Position numbers and translations under genes: made by a program. Of a stretch of DNA of 64,000 nt, positions 8,401-16,398 are shown one piece after another (the first letter of the stretch is position 1; each line of letters starts with the position of its first letter). Origin of the DNA: CBDCYS01 sp965226185 (lineage in GTDB: Bacteria > Acidobacteriota > Terriglobia > Bryobacterales > UBA6623); the NCBI GenBank assembly GCA_965226185.1, contig CBDDCT010000007.1, forward strand, positions 496,001 to 560,000, written 5' to 3'. Below the pieces are notes generated by a model. That model did no database searches, was not told the DNA's origin, and saw only the letters and a program-made list of their open reading frames with translations.

Positions 8401-10347
8401 TCAGCGATAGAACGGCTGGGACTTGAGCCAGCGCGGGCCGTAGTGCGGTTCGGGCCGGCCCACTTCCAGCGCGCCCAGGTCCGGGGCGTCCCCGCTGAAG
8501 CCGTCATTGACCGTCGGGATCCGAACGCCTGCGTCCACGGCCTTGCTGCCCGGCTTCAAGCGGAAGCTCAGATCCATGGCGTGATAAACCGCGTGCCGCT
8601 TCGAAGGGTCCGGCGGGGTCATCTCCTCGAAGATGTCGAAGTCAAGCTCCAAGCCGTGCTGCTCCTGGCCGGTCGCCGCGCGGAACTCCTCTAGCGTTGA
8701 GAAAGTCCTCCAGTCGTTGCTTCCCGGTTCGTACATCAGCCGGCCGCCCCTCGGAGCGAGCCAGCGATACTGCTCGGCGACTCCCTTGTTGGGCCGGTAG
8801 CCGTTGTAGTCCGAACTATGGGCCTCGGTTGCATTCGACCAGGTCATCACACCCCGATCCGGGGTATCCTTTCCCAGGAACAAGTTGTTGCGGTAGTGCA
8901 TGTTCGACGAAGGATCGCGCGCCACTTGTTCGCCGATGATCGTGTTGTGGTAGGCGAACAGTCCGGCGGCCTTGGCGGAGAACTTGAAAGCGACCCCGCT
9001 GGGGACGTTGTAGAGGATGTTGCGAATGAAGTAGGCCGGGCCGCCGAAAACCGGTTGCGAGCTGTAGCCGCCGTGAGCCGCATTCACGCCCCGGTTGTTG
9101 TAGACGCGGATGTTGTGCACGCCGCCGTCGGTCTCGATGAAGTCGTCGCCGGACATGTGTATGTCGTTGTTATAGATGTCGATCGATGAAGCGCGCCGCT
9201 CGGGGTCCTGCTCCGGCGTGCCGTAGGTCGAGATTCCGATGCCGTCGTGGAAATAGGCGACGGCGTTGTGGGCGATCACGTGGCCGGGTCCGTAGACCTT
9301 AATGGCGTAGTAGCTCCGGACTTCGTGCGACCCGTAGGGCCCCGCGCTTCTCCATAGGCGGCCGGTCCAGCCGACGAGAAGGTTGCGCTGTTCGCCGCGG
9401 CCAAGAAAGATGTTGTCGGCGATGTAGAAGTCGCTCGATCCGGCGTATTCGGTCCAGACGCCAAAGCCGACGTCTTCGAAGCGGCAGTTCTTGACGGTCA
9501 GCCCCACCGCGCCCAGCACCTCTTTCTGCCCGGCGAAGATGGCGACGTCGGTATTGCGGAAGGTCAGCCCGTCAAAGATGTGGTAGGCCGAGGCCATCAC
9601 GTCGAACAGCCGGTGGTTGCCGGCGCCGTCGAAGACGACTTCGCCGTCCCCGGCCGCTTGGATCGTGATGGGTTTTTCCGGTGTGCCCTTGACGGTGAGC
9701 CACATGGTCCCGTCGAACGGCGTCATCATCGGGTCGACGTAGTTGAGGCGCTCGTTCCGGTAAAGGCCCGCGTGGAGGAGGATGGTGTCGCCGGGCTGCA
9801 CGCGCCGCTCCCACACGACGTTCCAGTCGCCCAGCCCGGCGCCGTAGTAAGCCTGGAACAGGCTGCTGAAATGGGGTTCCAGCCTGTCACCCTCGTGATA
9901 GGGCGGATAGACGTGCAGGGTTCGACCGCCTTCATAGGGCTGCGGCTCGGTACGCGTCCTGACGCGCACGGTTTCCCCCGTCCGGCCCGTGGCGCCGTCG
10001 GGATCGCTCAACTCGAAGCGGCACTCGTACTCCGTGCCAGGCTCGAGGTTGAGGATACTTCCCGCGAAACCGTCAGGGACGGTGTAGTCGAGATGCTCGC
10101 GTGTGCGGAAGATGCGCTCGCCGCCGAGGCGCAGCAGCGGAAGCGCCTGGCGCCACTCGGATTCGCCGGCGCGGCGAAACTCGACCGAGACGGAGGCGTT
10201 GCGGTTGGCGTCGCCGGTAATCGTCCACTCGAAGCCCAGGTTGTGCAAGGTCGGATGCTCGACCGTGAAGCGGCCGGCTCGGGTGCCGTTTTGAGCATGG
10301 GCGGAAGCGGCGAGGAGGAGAAACAGAGAAGGCAGTAGGAAGCTCAT
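8401..10347 (-). CDS. Secreted right-handed parallel beta-helix protein
   Basis: This is a protein of 648 residues with a clean signal peptide (MSFLLPSLFLLLAASAHAQ). An N-terminal fibronectin-like region (to about 125: EPGTEYECRFELSDPDG) is followed by a long pectate-lyase-like beta-helix in which short coils repeat ('YHIFDGLTFRNTD', 'GLTVKNCRFEDVG', 'IYNNDIHMSGDDFIETDGG', 'IRVYNNRGVN', 'FIRNILYN'). The last 100 residues resemble the closing part of polysaccharide-lyase-type proteins (SGDAPDLGALEVG). Such proteins bind or cleave acidic polysaccharides outside the cell. I cannot place the catalytic residues. It converges with the PHP-like gene and has no operon partner. Confidence 0.8.
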   Translation of the reverse strand: MSFLLPSLFLLLAASAHAQNGTRAGRFTVEHPTLHNLGFEWTITGDANRNASVSVEFRRAGESEWRQALPLLRLGGERIFRTREHLDYTVPDGFAGSILNLEPGTEYECRFELSDPDGATGRTGETVRVRTRTEPQPYEGGRTLHVYPPYHEGDRLEPHFSSLFQAYYGAGLGDWNVVWERRVQPGDTILLHAGLYRNERLNYVDPMMTPFDGTMWLTVKGTPEKPITIQAAGDGEVVFDGAGNHRLFDVMASAYHIFDGLTFRNTDVAIFAGQKEVLGAVGLTVKNCRFEDVGFGVWTEYAGSSDFYIADNIFLGRGEQRNLLVGWTGRLWRSAGPYGSHEVRSYYAIKVYGPGHVIAHNAVAYFHDGIGISTYGTPEQDPERRASSIDIYNNDIHMSGDDFIETDGGVHNIRVYNNRGVNAAHGGYSSQPVFGGPAYFIRNILYNVPSGVAFKFSAKAAGLFAYHNTIIGEQVARDPSSNMHYRNNLFLGKDTPDRGVMTWSNATEAHSSDYNGYRPNKGVAEQYRWLAPRGGRLMYEPGSNDWRTFSTLEEFRAATGQEQHGLELDFDIFEEMTPPDPSKRHAVYHAMDLSFRLKPGSKAVDAGVRIPTVNDGFSGDAPDLGALEVGRPEPHYGPRWLKSQPFYR

Positions 10348-10480
10348 GAATTCAGATTCTAGACCAATTCTTGCCCCAGAGCTAGCCCGGGCTTCCTATG
10401 AGCCTTCTTGACGTCAAGTCTCGCGGAAACATAGCAGGCTCTGGAACATTCCGGTGGTGCCTGGTGTCTACAGTTCCTAA

Positions 10481-10675
10481 ATGGTTCGCCTGCTCAGCCG
10501 GATCAAGAAAATCCTCCTTGGCGTCGCGGGGCTGCTGTTGGTTGCCGCCCTTGCTGGCGCGTCGTATCAACGGCTTGCGGGCCGCGACATCGGAAACCAA
10601 CCGGAGCTAGTTGTCAAAGCGATTCGGGAGGTGCTGCTGGCGGCCAGAGACGAGGACCGTAAGCCTGGCTGCTAA
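10481..10675 (+). pseudogene. Short ORF resembling the N-terminus of a membrane-anchored alpha/beta hydrolase
   Basis: This is a 64-codon frame encoding a basic start and one hydrophobic anchor (IKKILLGVAGLLLVAALAGASYQ), followed by a short charged tail and a stop. Acidobacterial alpha/beta hydrolases often begin like this, but the catalytic domain is missing here. It may be a truncated gene or a genuine single-pass small membrane protein. Confidence 0.35.
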
Positions 10676-10704
10676 TCTCAGGACCGCCCTTCCGGAACCT
10701 GTTA

Positions 10705-10720
10705 GCATCTAATTTGATGC
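10705..10720. promoter_or_regulatory. Palindromic operator candidate upstream of the toxin-antitoxin pair
   Basis: GCATC-TAATTT-GATGC forms a 5-bp inverted repeat 24 bp upstream of the antitoxin start. A GGAGGT ribosome site follows at about 10732. Phd/YefM antitoxins usually repress their own operon by binding such palindromes, so this is the likely autoregulatory site. It is an inference from position and symmetry. Confidence 0.45.
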
Positions 10721-10743
10721 AAATCTAGTGCGGAGGTGCTCTC

Positions 10744-11034
10744 GTGATCGACATCAGCAAGGATATTCGTTCCCTCAGTGATTTCAAACGCAACACGACT
10801 GAGTTTGTCCGCAAAATGCAGGAAAGCGGCAAGCCTGTTGTTCTGACGGTCAACGGACGGTCGGAACTGGTCGTCCAGGACGCAACCTCCTATCAAAAGC
10901 TGCTCGAGCTGGTGGACCGCCTGGAGGCAATCGAAGGAATCAAGAGGGGTCTGGAGGACGCTGATCGAGGGGAGGGCGTCACATTAGAGGAGTTTGACAA
11001 GGAAATGCGCCGTAAGTATGAGATACCTCGTTAG
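10744..11034 (+). CDS. Phd/YefM-type antitoxin
   Basis: This is a protein of 96 residues that begins at a GTG with a good ribosome site. The N-terminal Phd DNA-binding fold is recognisable (IRSLSDFKRNTTEFVRKMQESGKPVVLTVNGRSELVVQD). A long helix (residues 45-75) and an acidic C-terminal tail would wrap the toxin. It neutralises the co-encoded ParE/RelE-type toxin and probably represses the operon through the palindrome at 10705-10720. The toxin start lies 16 bp inside this gene. An 84-bp stretch covering its 3' end (10984-11067) is duplicated at 11952-12035. Confidence 0.88.
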   Translation: MIDISKDIRSLSDFKRNTTEFVRKMQESGKPVVLTVNGRSELVVQDATSYQKLLELVDRLEAIEGIKRGLEDADRGEGVTLEEFDKEMRRKYEIPR

Positions 11035-11344
11035 GCTGACTCCGACGGCGGTTTCCGAAGCGGAACAGCTCTACGAATGGCTGCTTGATAACGCACCCGA
11101 CCGAGGTCCTCAATGGTACAACGGTCTAATCGACACGATCGAGACTCTGGCGCGGCATCCACGCCGCTGCCCGCGAGCACCTGAATCAGAATCGCTTCAG
11201 CAAGAGATACGCCAACTCCTTTACGGCAAAAGACCCGGGGTTTACCGAATCCTATTCCGCGTGACAGACGACACAGTTGAGGTGCTGCACATTCGACATG
11301 GCGCCCGCGCGCCTGTAAGTCCACCGGACCGCGCGGGGTCCTAG
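11018..11344 (+). CDS. ParE/RelE-superfamily toxin
   Basis: This is a protein of about 108 residues of the ParE/RelE fold: MRYLVRLTPTAVSEAEQLYEWL, WYNGLIDTIETLARHPRRCP, then the RQLLYGKRPGVYRILFRV and VEVLHIRHGARAP blocks. RelE-like members cleave mRNA and ParE-like members poison gyrase; I cannot tell which applies. I chose the ATG at 11018, which overlaps the antitoxin by 17 bp, because the family starts with a MxYxVxLTP strand. The stop codon TAG (11342-11344) is part of the CTAG sequence bordering a MITE-like element, so the last residues may have been altered by that insertion. Confidence 0.85.
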   Translation: MRYLVRLTPTAVSEAEQLYEWLLDNAPDRGPQWYNGLIDTIETLARHPRRCPRAPESESLQQEIRQLLYGKRPGVYRILFRVTDDTVEVLHIRHGARAPVSPPDRAGS

Positions 11345-11535
11345 CCCGCTTTTCTCACCGCGTGGCGAGGCGGAGTGCGTGAGAGGCGCGTCAGTGCGAG
11401 GCGCGTTCGGCTTGACGCCAACCCCGCTGAGTCAAAGACGCATACTTGACGGTAGGTCGAAAACGGTCGGCAAGTGCAATGAAGGACTGCCGGGCCTCTC
11501 GCCTGCCTCGCCCGTCAGGCGCTGAGAAACCCGGG
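11345..11535. mobile_element. MITE-like element A (IS1380-type ends)
   Basis: This is a 191-bp element with terminal inverted repeats: left CCCGCTTTTCTCACCGC, right (inverted) CCCGGGTTTCTCAGCGC. It shares sequence along its length with elements at 53783-53969 and 55068-55256 (for example the GTGGCGAGGCG block after the left end and GACCGTCAGGCG-like sequence before the right end). CTAG precedes its left end. It contains no open frame. Confidence 0.75.
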
Positions 11536-11951
11536 CTGACAAACTCGGTCACGGATTTTTGATAAAATTATTCCCTTTGTTTTCAACAGTTTTGTCCAGG
11601 AAGTGCCAGGCCGCCCGAGGCCGGCTTGCTATCCTAAAAAAGGGAAACCCAGCGATGAATCATTTTCCATGTGGAGGTGACCGGCAGGCGATCCAGGCCC
11701 CCCCGCCCGGCAAAAAACCCGATATCCTCTCATACACTCTCAAATCCTCTCATTGAAAAACTGAACCGCTTATAAATCAACAACTTGCGCCCAAACTGCT
11801 CAACTCCGTTGAGACTCTTTTGCTAGCGAATACGAGGACGATGACAGCAAAAAAGACCAAAGGGCGAACATTGAAAAAAATCCGTTTGATCGCTGGATGA
11901 AACAGGATCCCCTCCAGAATGCCCGAAAAGTTGCGCCGTGAGAAATGCAGG
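11536..11951. other. AT-rich intergenic stretch ending in an IS1380-like right end
   Basis: This is a 416-bp region, less GC-rich than its surroundings, with no supported gene. Its last bases (about 11935-11951, CCGTGAGAAATGCAGG) match the right end of the MITE-like family, and they are followed by TTAG and then the duplicated toxin-antitoxin fragment. It may be the remains of a deleted IS1380-type element. Confidence 0.45.
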
Positions 11952-12035
11952 TTAGAGGAGTTTGACAAGGAAATGCGCCGTAAGTATGAGATACCTCGAT
12001 TGGCTGACTCCGACGGCGGTTTCCGAAGCGGAACA
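11952..12035. repeat. 84-bp duplication of the toxin-antitoxin junction
   Basis: This segment matches 10984-11067 (end of the antitoxin gene and start of the toxin gene) with two or three mismatches, around ACCTCG(TTA/ATT)GG. The match begins exactly at TTAG, directly after an IS1380-like element end, and stops at GGAACA. It encodes nothing complete. Confidence 0.9.
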
Positions 12036-12094
12036 TTGGGAAATGCTATCTTGGTCTAGATTATTAGCGCGACTAAGCGCAGGGAGGAAGAACG

Positions 12095-12478
12095 TTGGCG
12101 ACGAGCACACCGCAAGAAATGATGGACACTTTTTTTGAGAGGTTCAACGCAGGCGATATTGAGGCCGTCTTGGCTCTTTACGAGCCGGATGCCGTCTTCG
12201 TCGACGAACCGGGCAAAGTCGTTCAGGGAACAGACGCACTGCGTGAATCCTTGACGGGTTTCATGGCGTTGAAACCGACCTTGACGTTCGTGAAGCATGA
12301 GGCGCTCATCGCGGGCGATATCGCAACCAATTATGGGAAATGGACGCTCACCGGAACGGGACCCGATGGTGAGCCGGTATCGATGGAGGGCACCGCCGGC
12401 GACGTGATCCGGCGGCAGCCCGACGGCACCTGGAAATTCACGATCGACAACCCCTGGGGCACGGCCATTCTCGATTGA
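12095..12478 (+). CDS. SnoaL/NTF2-like protein
   Basis: This is a small cytoplasmic protein of 127 residues starting at a TTG with a strong GGGAGGAAG ribosome site. The pattern MMDTFFERFNAGDIEAVLALYEPDAVFVDEPGKVVQGTDALRE is the cone-shaped NTF2/SnoaL fold (DUF4440-like), and the C-terminus has the typical DVIRRQPDGTWKF strand. Family members are small polyketide cyclases, isomerases or ligand-binding proteins. No catalytic residue can be assigned. It stands alone between the toxin-antitoxin debris and the disrupted symporter. Confidence 0.75.
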   Translation: MATSTPQEMMDTFFERFNAGDIEAVLALYEPDAVFVDEPGKVVQGTDALRESLTGFMALKPTLTFVKHEALIAGDIATNYGKWTLTGTGPDGEPVSMEGTAGDVIRRQPDGTWKFTIDNPWGTAILD

Positions 12479-12831
12479 CCCAATACGGCGCTCGCCTCCA
12501 GTTGTGCCACATTGGACCTTGGGTCCGATTGCTGTTGGGAAAACGCCTTTGTCACCAGCAATCCGGAGACCATGGATGCCTGAGGTGCTGGCTCAGGGGA
12601 ACGCTTCCGACAATCCCCACTTTCGGAAGTAACTCATAGTCCAATGCTGGCGCACGTTCTCGATGACGATGGTGGCAGAGGTCCCCACTCTCCGTCGGCT
12701 TCATTGTCGGCCCCCGCGCGAGCCGATCCGGCCTCTTAGTGCGGCGAGCGTGTGTCCTTCCTCGCGGGCGCGCTACACTTGGGCGGCTGGACGCTGCACC
12801 TCGCAGGCGCCAGTCTACGAGGTTCGCAGCC
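12479..12831. other. Intergenic stretch without recognised gene
   Basis: About 350 bp upstream of the symporter. Short frames exist on both strands but none has recognisable motifs. It should hold the symporter promoter, but I could not pick a clear -35/-10 pair. Confidence 0.4.
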
Positions 12832-12960
12832 ATGGACGGTTTTCAGATCGGTACGCTTGCGGTTTATCTAATCGTCGTAATTGCCATTGGTCTTTGGACA
12901 AAGTGGCACGAGACCAGCGGCGACTTCCTGATCGCCGACCGGTCAGCGAGCACTGTTCTA
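12832..12960 (+). pseudogene. Sodium:solute symporter, N-terminal 43 codons (split by IS)
   Basis: MDGFQIGTLAVYLIVVIAIGLWTKWH, then DFLIADRSASTVL, is the start of a solute:sodium symporter (SSS family), with TM1 and the conserved (D)FLIADR-type segment. The frame is cut at 12960 by the IS1380 element. Removing the IS and one copy of the TTCTA duplication joins it in frame to 14767 (..ASTVL + TTASLSAVIGG..), giving an intact ancestral protein of 446 residues. This shows that the gene was whole until a recent insertion. Confidence 0.85.
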
Positions 12961-14761
12961 CCTGAATTATGCACAGATTCGGCGTAGCCATCGCCGATGG
13001 AGTTGTGGCGGTAGCGGCAGTCGTGTCAACTCAGTGATTTAGCAAGTCGTCTTTTCCTCTGTTTCCCTCCCTGTTTGAGCCGCCTGCCAATCCCGGCGGG
13101 CAAAAGCGGGCGGGCAAGCGGCGTGTTCCCAGTACGTTGCGGCGAGTGCATGAAATTTTATGCATGGAGCGCCCCTCAACTCAGCGCACCCTCCACCACC
13201 GGCGCGAAGCTCGATCCCGGTGGCCCCATCGCCCGCAGCCGCCGCATCAGCCGTTCAAACAGGCCCTTTTCCTCATAATGATCGCTGTAGCTGACACCCG
13301 TTCTGCCGGCGTGCCGCCAGATCTTGGCCGCCACGAACAGAAAGCGCAGCCGCGCCGTCGCCAGGGTGGTGTGCCGCAGTGTCTCCACGCTGGCTTGGGC
13401 TTCGCGGTTGAACAGCAGCAGCCAGCAGTTGAGGTTGTAGGCCAGCATGGCCAGCTGAAAGTGATTGCGGTTCATGTCAAAGCGGCGCGAGGGATGGGCC
13501 GCCAGCCCGGCGTCGTTGTTGGCCTCCTTGATGAGGTTCTCGGCTGCGGCGCGCTGATTGTAAAACCACACCACCGCCGCGATCGGTTCGGCCAGGTTGG
13601 TGACAAACACGCGGTAGGTGTAAGCGCTGGTGGCAAACAGCTGGTATTGCTCGGCCGCGCCGGCCGCGGGTTCGTTTTCGTAACGCAGCGCCAGGAAACG
13701 ACAGGCCCGCGCCCAGCCCTGCGGCTGGTAGAGGAATTCGCATTCCGCATCCGCATCGCTGTGGGGCGAGGGCTTCCAGGCCGCTTGCTGCAACTGCTCG
13801 ACCAGCCGCCTGGTCTTGCGCGCCACGATGACGAACTGACAAGCCGCCTTTTCATAGGCCTCCACCGCCTCCCAGCAATAAAACCCGGAATCGGCCCGCG
13901 CCAGGATTTTCTTCACGCCGTGCGGCAAAGCCCGAAAGGCGCTCTCGAGGTGGGCGGCGATCTGCCGGCCCGTGGGCCGGTCGCCGTTGCGCAACCCGCC
14001 CATCAGGTATTCGCGCGTCTCGGCCAGGAAAGTCAGTATCGGCTGGTAGCTGCGCTTGCCCTTGTTCTTGGGGTTGTAACTCTTGCGCCCGCCCATCTGG
14101 CGGCCGTAGAGCGTGTGCACGGTGGTGTCGGTGTCCAGCGTCACCGTCTCCAATTTCACCTGGGCCGCGGCCCAGACTCGTTCCCGCAGCTGGCGCTGAA
14201 TGGAAAGGATCTGCTTCGCCACGTTGAGGTGCAGCGAGGCCAGAAAGCGCCACAGCGTGGACTGCGGCGGCAGACGCGTCACTTGCAAGATGCCGGTCAA
14301 GATGGGGTCGCGGGCGATGAAGCGGAGTTGGTTCAGCCGCGCAAAGCCGACATAGAGGCCCAGCACGAGGGCCAGCACAAACTGGTAGAGGCTCATCACA
14401 CGGGTGATTCGTTTGTTCGTGATGGTTTCTTCCAGCAGCGCCTGGAAGCCGAGTTTTTCGAGCAGGGTGGCGACGGGCAGCAAGCCGCCGTAGGGAGTCA
14501 GATTCTTGCCGCGGAAGTGATAAGGCGTGGCAGCCCCGATTTTATTGGGCCGCGGGGCCCTCGCGCCCCGGCCTTGTTTGACGGGCCTTCGGGAGCTATG
14601 CTGTTTTCGCTTGGTAACCATTTGGGTGACCTCCTTGGGGTTGACTGGCGAAGCTGAAATCTTTGCCAGCCTACCTTATTACCCCATGTTTTCGGGGGTC
14701 CCCCAAATGGCCCCTGGCGGCTCAGCCCTCCTCCGGTGCACCCCGCAGTGCATAATTCAGG
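12961..14761 (-). mobile_element. IS1380-family insertion sequence, copy 1 (1801 bp)
   Basis: The element has 14-bp perfect terminal inverted repeats CCTGAATTATGCAC and a 5-bp target duplication TTCTA (12956-12960 and 14762-14766). It encodes one transposase on the minus strand. The same element occurs at 24430-26230, and from 62723 to the end of the window. The perfect ends and clean target duplication show a recent transposition into the symporter gene. Confidence 0.95.
13176..14621 (-). CDS. IS1380-family transposase (copy 1)
   Basis: This is a DDE transposase of 481 residues. It has a basic N-terminus (VTKRKQHSSRR), the first catalytic Asp in VTLDTDTTVHTLYGRQMGG, the second in ARADSGFYCWEAVEAYEK, and a C-terminal YNQRAAAENLIKE segment with the catalytic Glu, followed by LAMLAYNLNCWLLLF. 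This arrangement is diagnostic of the IS1380 family. The length is normal and no frameshift is present, so it is probably active. A GGAGGT ribosome site precedes the start. The protein is identical in sequence to copy 2. Confidence 0.93.
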   Translation of the reverse strand: MVTKRKQHSSRRPVKQGRGARAPRPNKIGAATPYHFRGKNLTPYGGLLPVATLLEKLGFQALLEETITNKRITRVMSLYQFVLALVLGLYVGFARLNQLRFIARDPILTGILQVTRLPPQSTLWRFLASLHLNVAKQILSIQRQLRERVWAAAQVKLETVTLDTDTTVHTLYGRQMGGRKSYNPKNKGKRSYQPILTFLAETREYLMGGLRNGDRPTGRQIAAHLESAFRALPHGVKKILARADSGFYCWEAVEAYEKAACQFVIVARKTRRLVEQLQQAAWKPSPHSDADAECEFLYQPQGWARACRFLALRYENEPAAGAAEQYQLFATSAYTYRVFVTNLAEPIAAVVWFYNQRAAAENLIKEANNDAGLAAHPSRRFDMNRNHFQLAMLAYNLNCWLLLFNREAQASVETLRHTTLATARLRFLFVAAKIWRHAGRTGVSYSDHYEEKGLFERLMRRLRAMGPPGSSFAPVVEGALS

Positions 14762-14766
14762 TTCTA

Positions 14767-15978
14767 ACAACTGCGTCTCTGTCAGCCGTCATCGGTGGCC
14801 TGGTCCTCGGTGCGTACCCCGCGCTCGGCTTCGAGTATGGCGCGGGCCCGCTTTGGTTAATGGCCGGCGACGCGTCAGGGCTCATACTTCTCGGCCTCGT
14901 GGCGGGGAGAATCCGGTCCATTGCCGACCAGCACGGTTTCCTTACGCTCTCCGACTACCTGTTCCTGAAGTTTGATGACAGGACCGGTTACCTAGGGTCG
15001 ATACTTCAGTTTGCCGCTTTCCTGTTCCTGCTGGCCGCACAGTTCATCGTCGGCGGTCAGATCTTCGCGGAACTTGCCCCGATCGAGTATCCGGCCGCCG
15101 TGATCATCATGGGCGTCGTCACGCTTGCTTACGTACTGCTGGGCGGCTACAAGGCGGTCATCCGTACGGATCTGGTGCAGTTCGCTGTTATTTTTGTGGT
15201 ATTTGTCGTGCTCGTGCCGCTAAATGCCGACGTCAGTGAACTGAACCTGCGGTTCAACATCGGCAGCCCCGGACCGCTGCGCTCTTTGAGCTTCTATCTC
15301 ACCGGTGTTGGGTTGTTCATTAGTGCTGACATCTGGCAACGCGTGTACTCGGCGCGAAGCGGCCAGGTCGCCAAGACGTCTCTGTTTCTCTCAGCAGGTG
15401 TCTGGGTTGTCCTCGGTGCCTGTCTTGTACTGCTTGGCATGGCAGCGCAGGGCGAACCCGGAGTCACCCCCGACGGTGCTCTGTTCTACGGGCTTTTCGA
15501 GCTGCTGCCAAGGGAACTGGTCGGAGTAGCAATCGTGGGGCTTCTAGCCGCGCTCATGAGCACGATCGACACGGAGGTGTTTGTGCTTGCATCCATCGTC
15601 GCCAAGGACTTCGTCTCACGGAGGCGTGAGATGACGCCGGACGAGATGGCTGGCTCCGTCCGTGTCGCGATGGTCGGCGTCACCGTGCCGGCCATGGTGA
15701 TGGCGATCTACTGGCCGAATGTTTTGGGAGTGTTGTTTATACTCACGAGCTTCTTGATGGCCCTCTTCCCTGCCGTGCTGGTCTCGCTGTTCCGGCCGCT
15801 GGCGGCGCCGGTTGCTTTCTCCAGTATGCTGGTCGGCAGTCTATTGGTCACGCCTGCGTTCCTGTTCGGCTGGTCCGACGAGGACACTGCACCGCTTGTC
15901 GTCCTGCTCGGGGCGGGGGCCGTAGTCATCTTCGGCCTGTTTCGACTAGCTGGGCCCAATGTTCGCGGTGGCGATTAG
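14767..15978 (+). pseudogene. Sodium:solute symporter, C-terminal 403 codons (split by IS)
   Basis: This holds most of an SSS-family transporter, with about ten further membrane segments. It includes VLLGGYKAVIRTDLVQFAVI, a highly conserved family segment, and ADIWQRVYSARS, SSS-typical in TM6-7. These proteins co-import a small solute with Na+. It lacks its native start and TM1, which lie upstream of the IS at 12832-12960. The frame stays open into the IS end as far as an ATG at 14527, so a chimeric protein with an IS-encoded N-terminus is formally possible. The substrate is unknown. Confidence 0.85.
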
Positions 15979-16039
15979 GCGCAGGCCCGGCGGTCCGAAG
16001 TCCAATGCAGTGGCGCGGCAGGTGTCGCGAATCGGGTTG

Positions 16040-16065
16040 CTTCCGATAACTCCGGTTGTCGGAAG
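16040..16065 (+). terminator. Hairpin after the symporter
   Basis: CTTCCGA and TCGGAAG form a 7-bp stem with a 12-base loop about 60 bp after the symporter stop. No T-run follows, so intrinsic termination is uncertain. Confidence 0.35.
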
Positions 16066-16143
16066 TGACTCCCCGGACGGTGCGCCGGGTATCAGTCGTC
16101 TAGATTGGCGAGTCTCCCGCGCACCGCCTACAATAACAACTAC

Positions 16144-16398
16144 ATGGGTCAGAAACCGAAGAAGGAGCCTTCCTTCGAAGAAGGGCTCGAACAGCTCGAG
16201 CAAATCGTCAAGCAACTCGAAGACGGAGATCTTCCGCTGGAAAAGTCGATCGACCTATTCGAGAAAGGCGTTAAGCTGAGCGCGTCGTCCCGCAAGCAGC
16301 TCGAGCAAGCTGAAGCCAAAGTAGAAATCCTGCTGAAAAAGGAAGGAAAAGTCGAGGCCGCGCCTTTCGAGCTCGACGATGGTGAGCCCGGCGCGTGA
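16144..16398 (+). CDS. xseB: Exodeoxyribonuclease VII small subunit
   Basis: This is a protein of 84 residues with the XseB signature: SFEEGLEQLEQIVKQLEDGDLPLEKSIDLFEKGVKLS, followed by a second helix QLEQAEAKVEILL. It forms the helical-hairpin small subunit of exonuclease VII, which degrades single-stranded DNA in both directions. No large-subunit gene (xseA) is in the window. The next gene starts with a GTG overlapping this stop by 4 bp, so the two are translationally coupled. The xseB - polyprenyl synthase order is widespread in bacteria. Confidence 0.93.
   Translation: MGQKPKKEPSFEEGLEQLEQIVKQLEDGDLPLEKSIDLFEKGVKLSASSRKQLEQAEAKVEILLKKEGKVEAAPFELDDGEPGA

Noticed and set aside
12479..12831. 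A reverse-transcriptase or maturase-like minus-strand peptide
   Set aside because: Only a weak resemblance in one short segment (RQHWTMSYFRKWG); no conserved catalytic block.
13137..14657. A 506-codon open frame opposite the IS1380 transposase (also at 24534-26054 and in copy 3)
   Set aside because: It lies antisense along the whole transposase, lacks any protein family motif and is explained by GC-rich codon use. It is repeated only because the IS is repeated.
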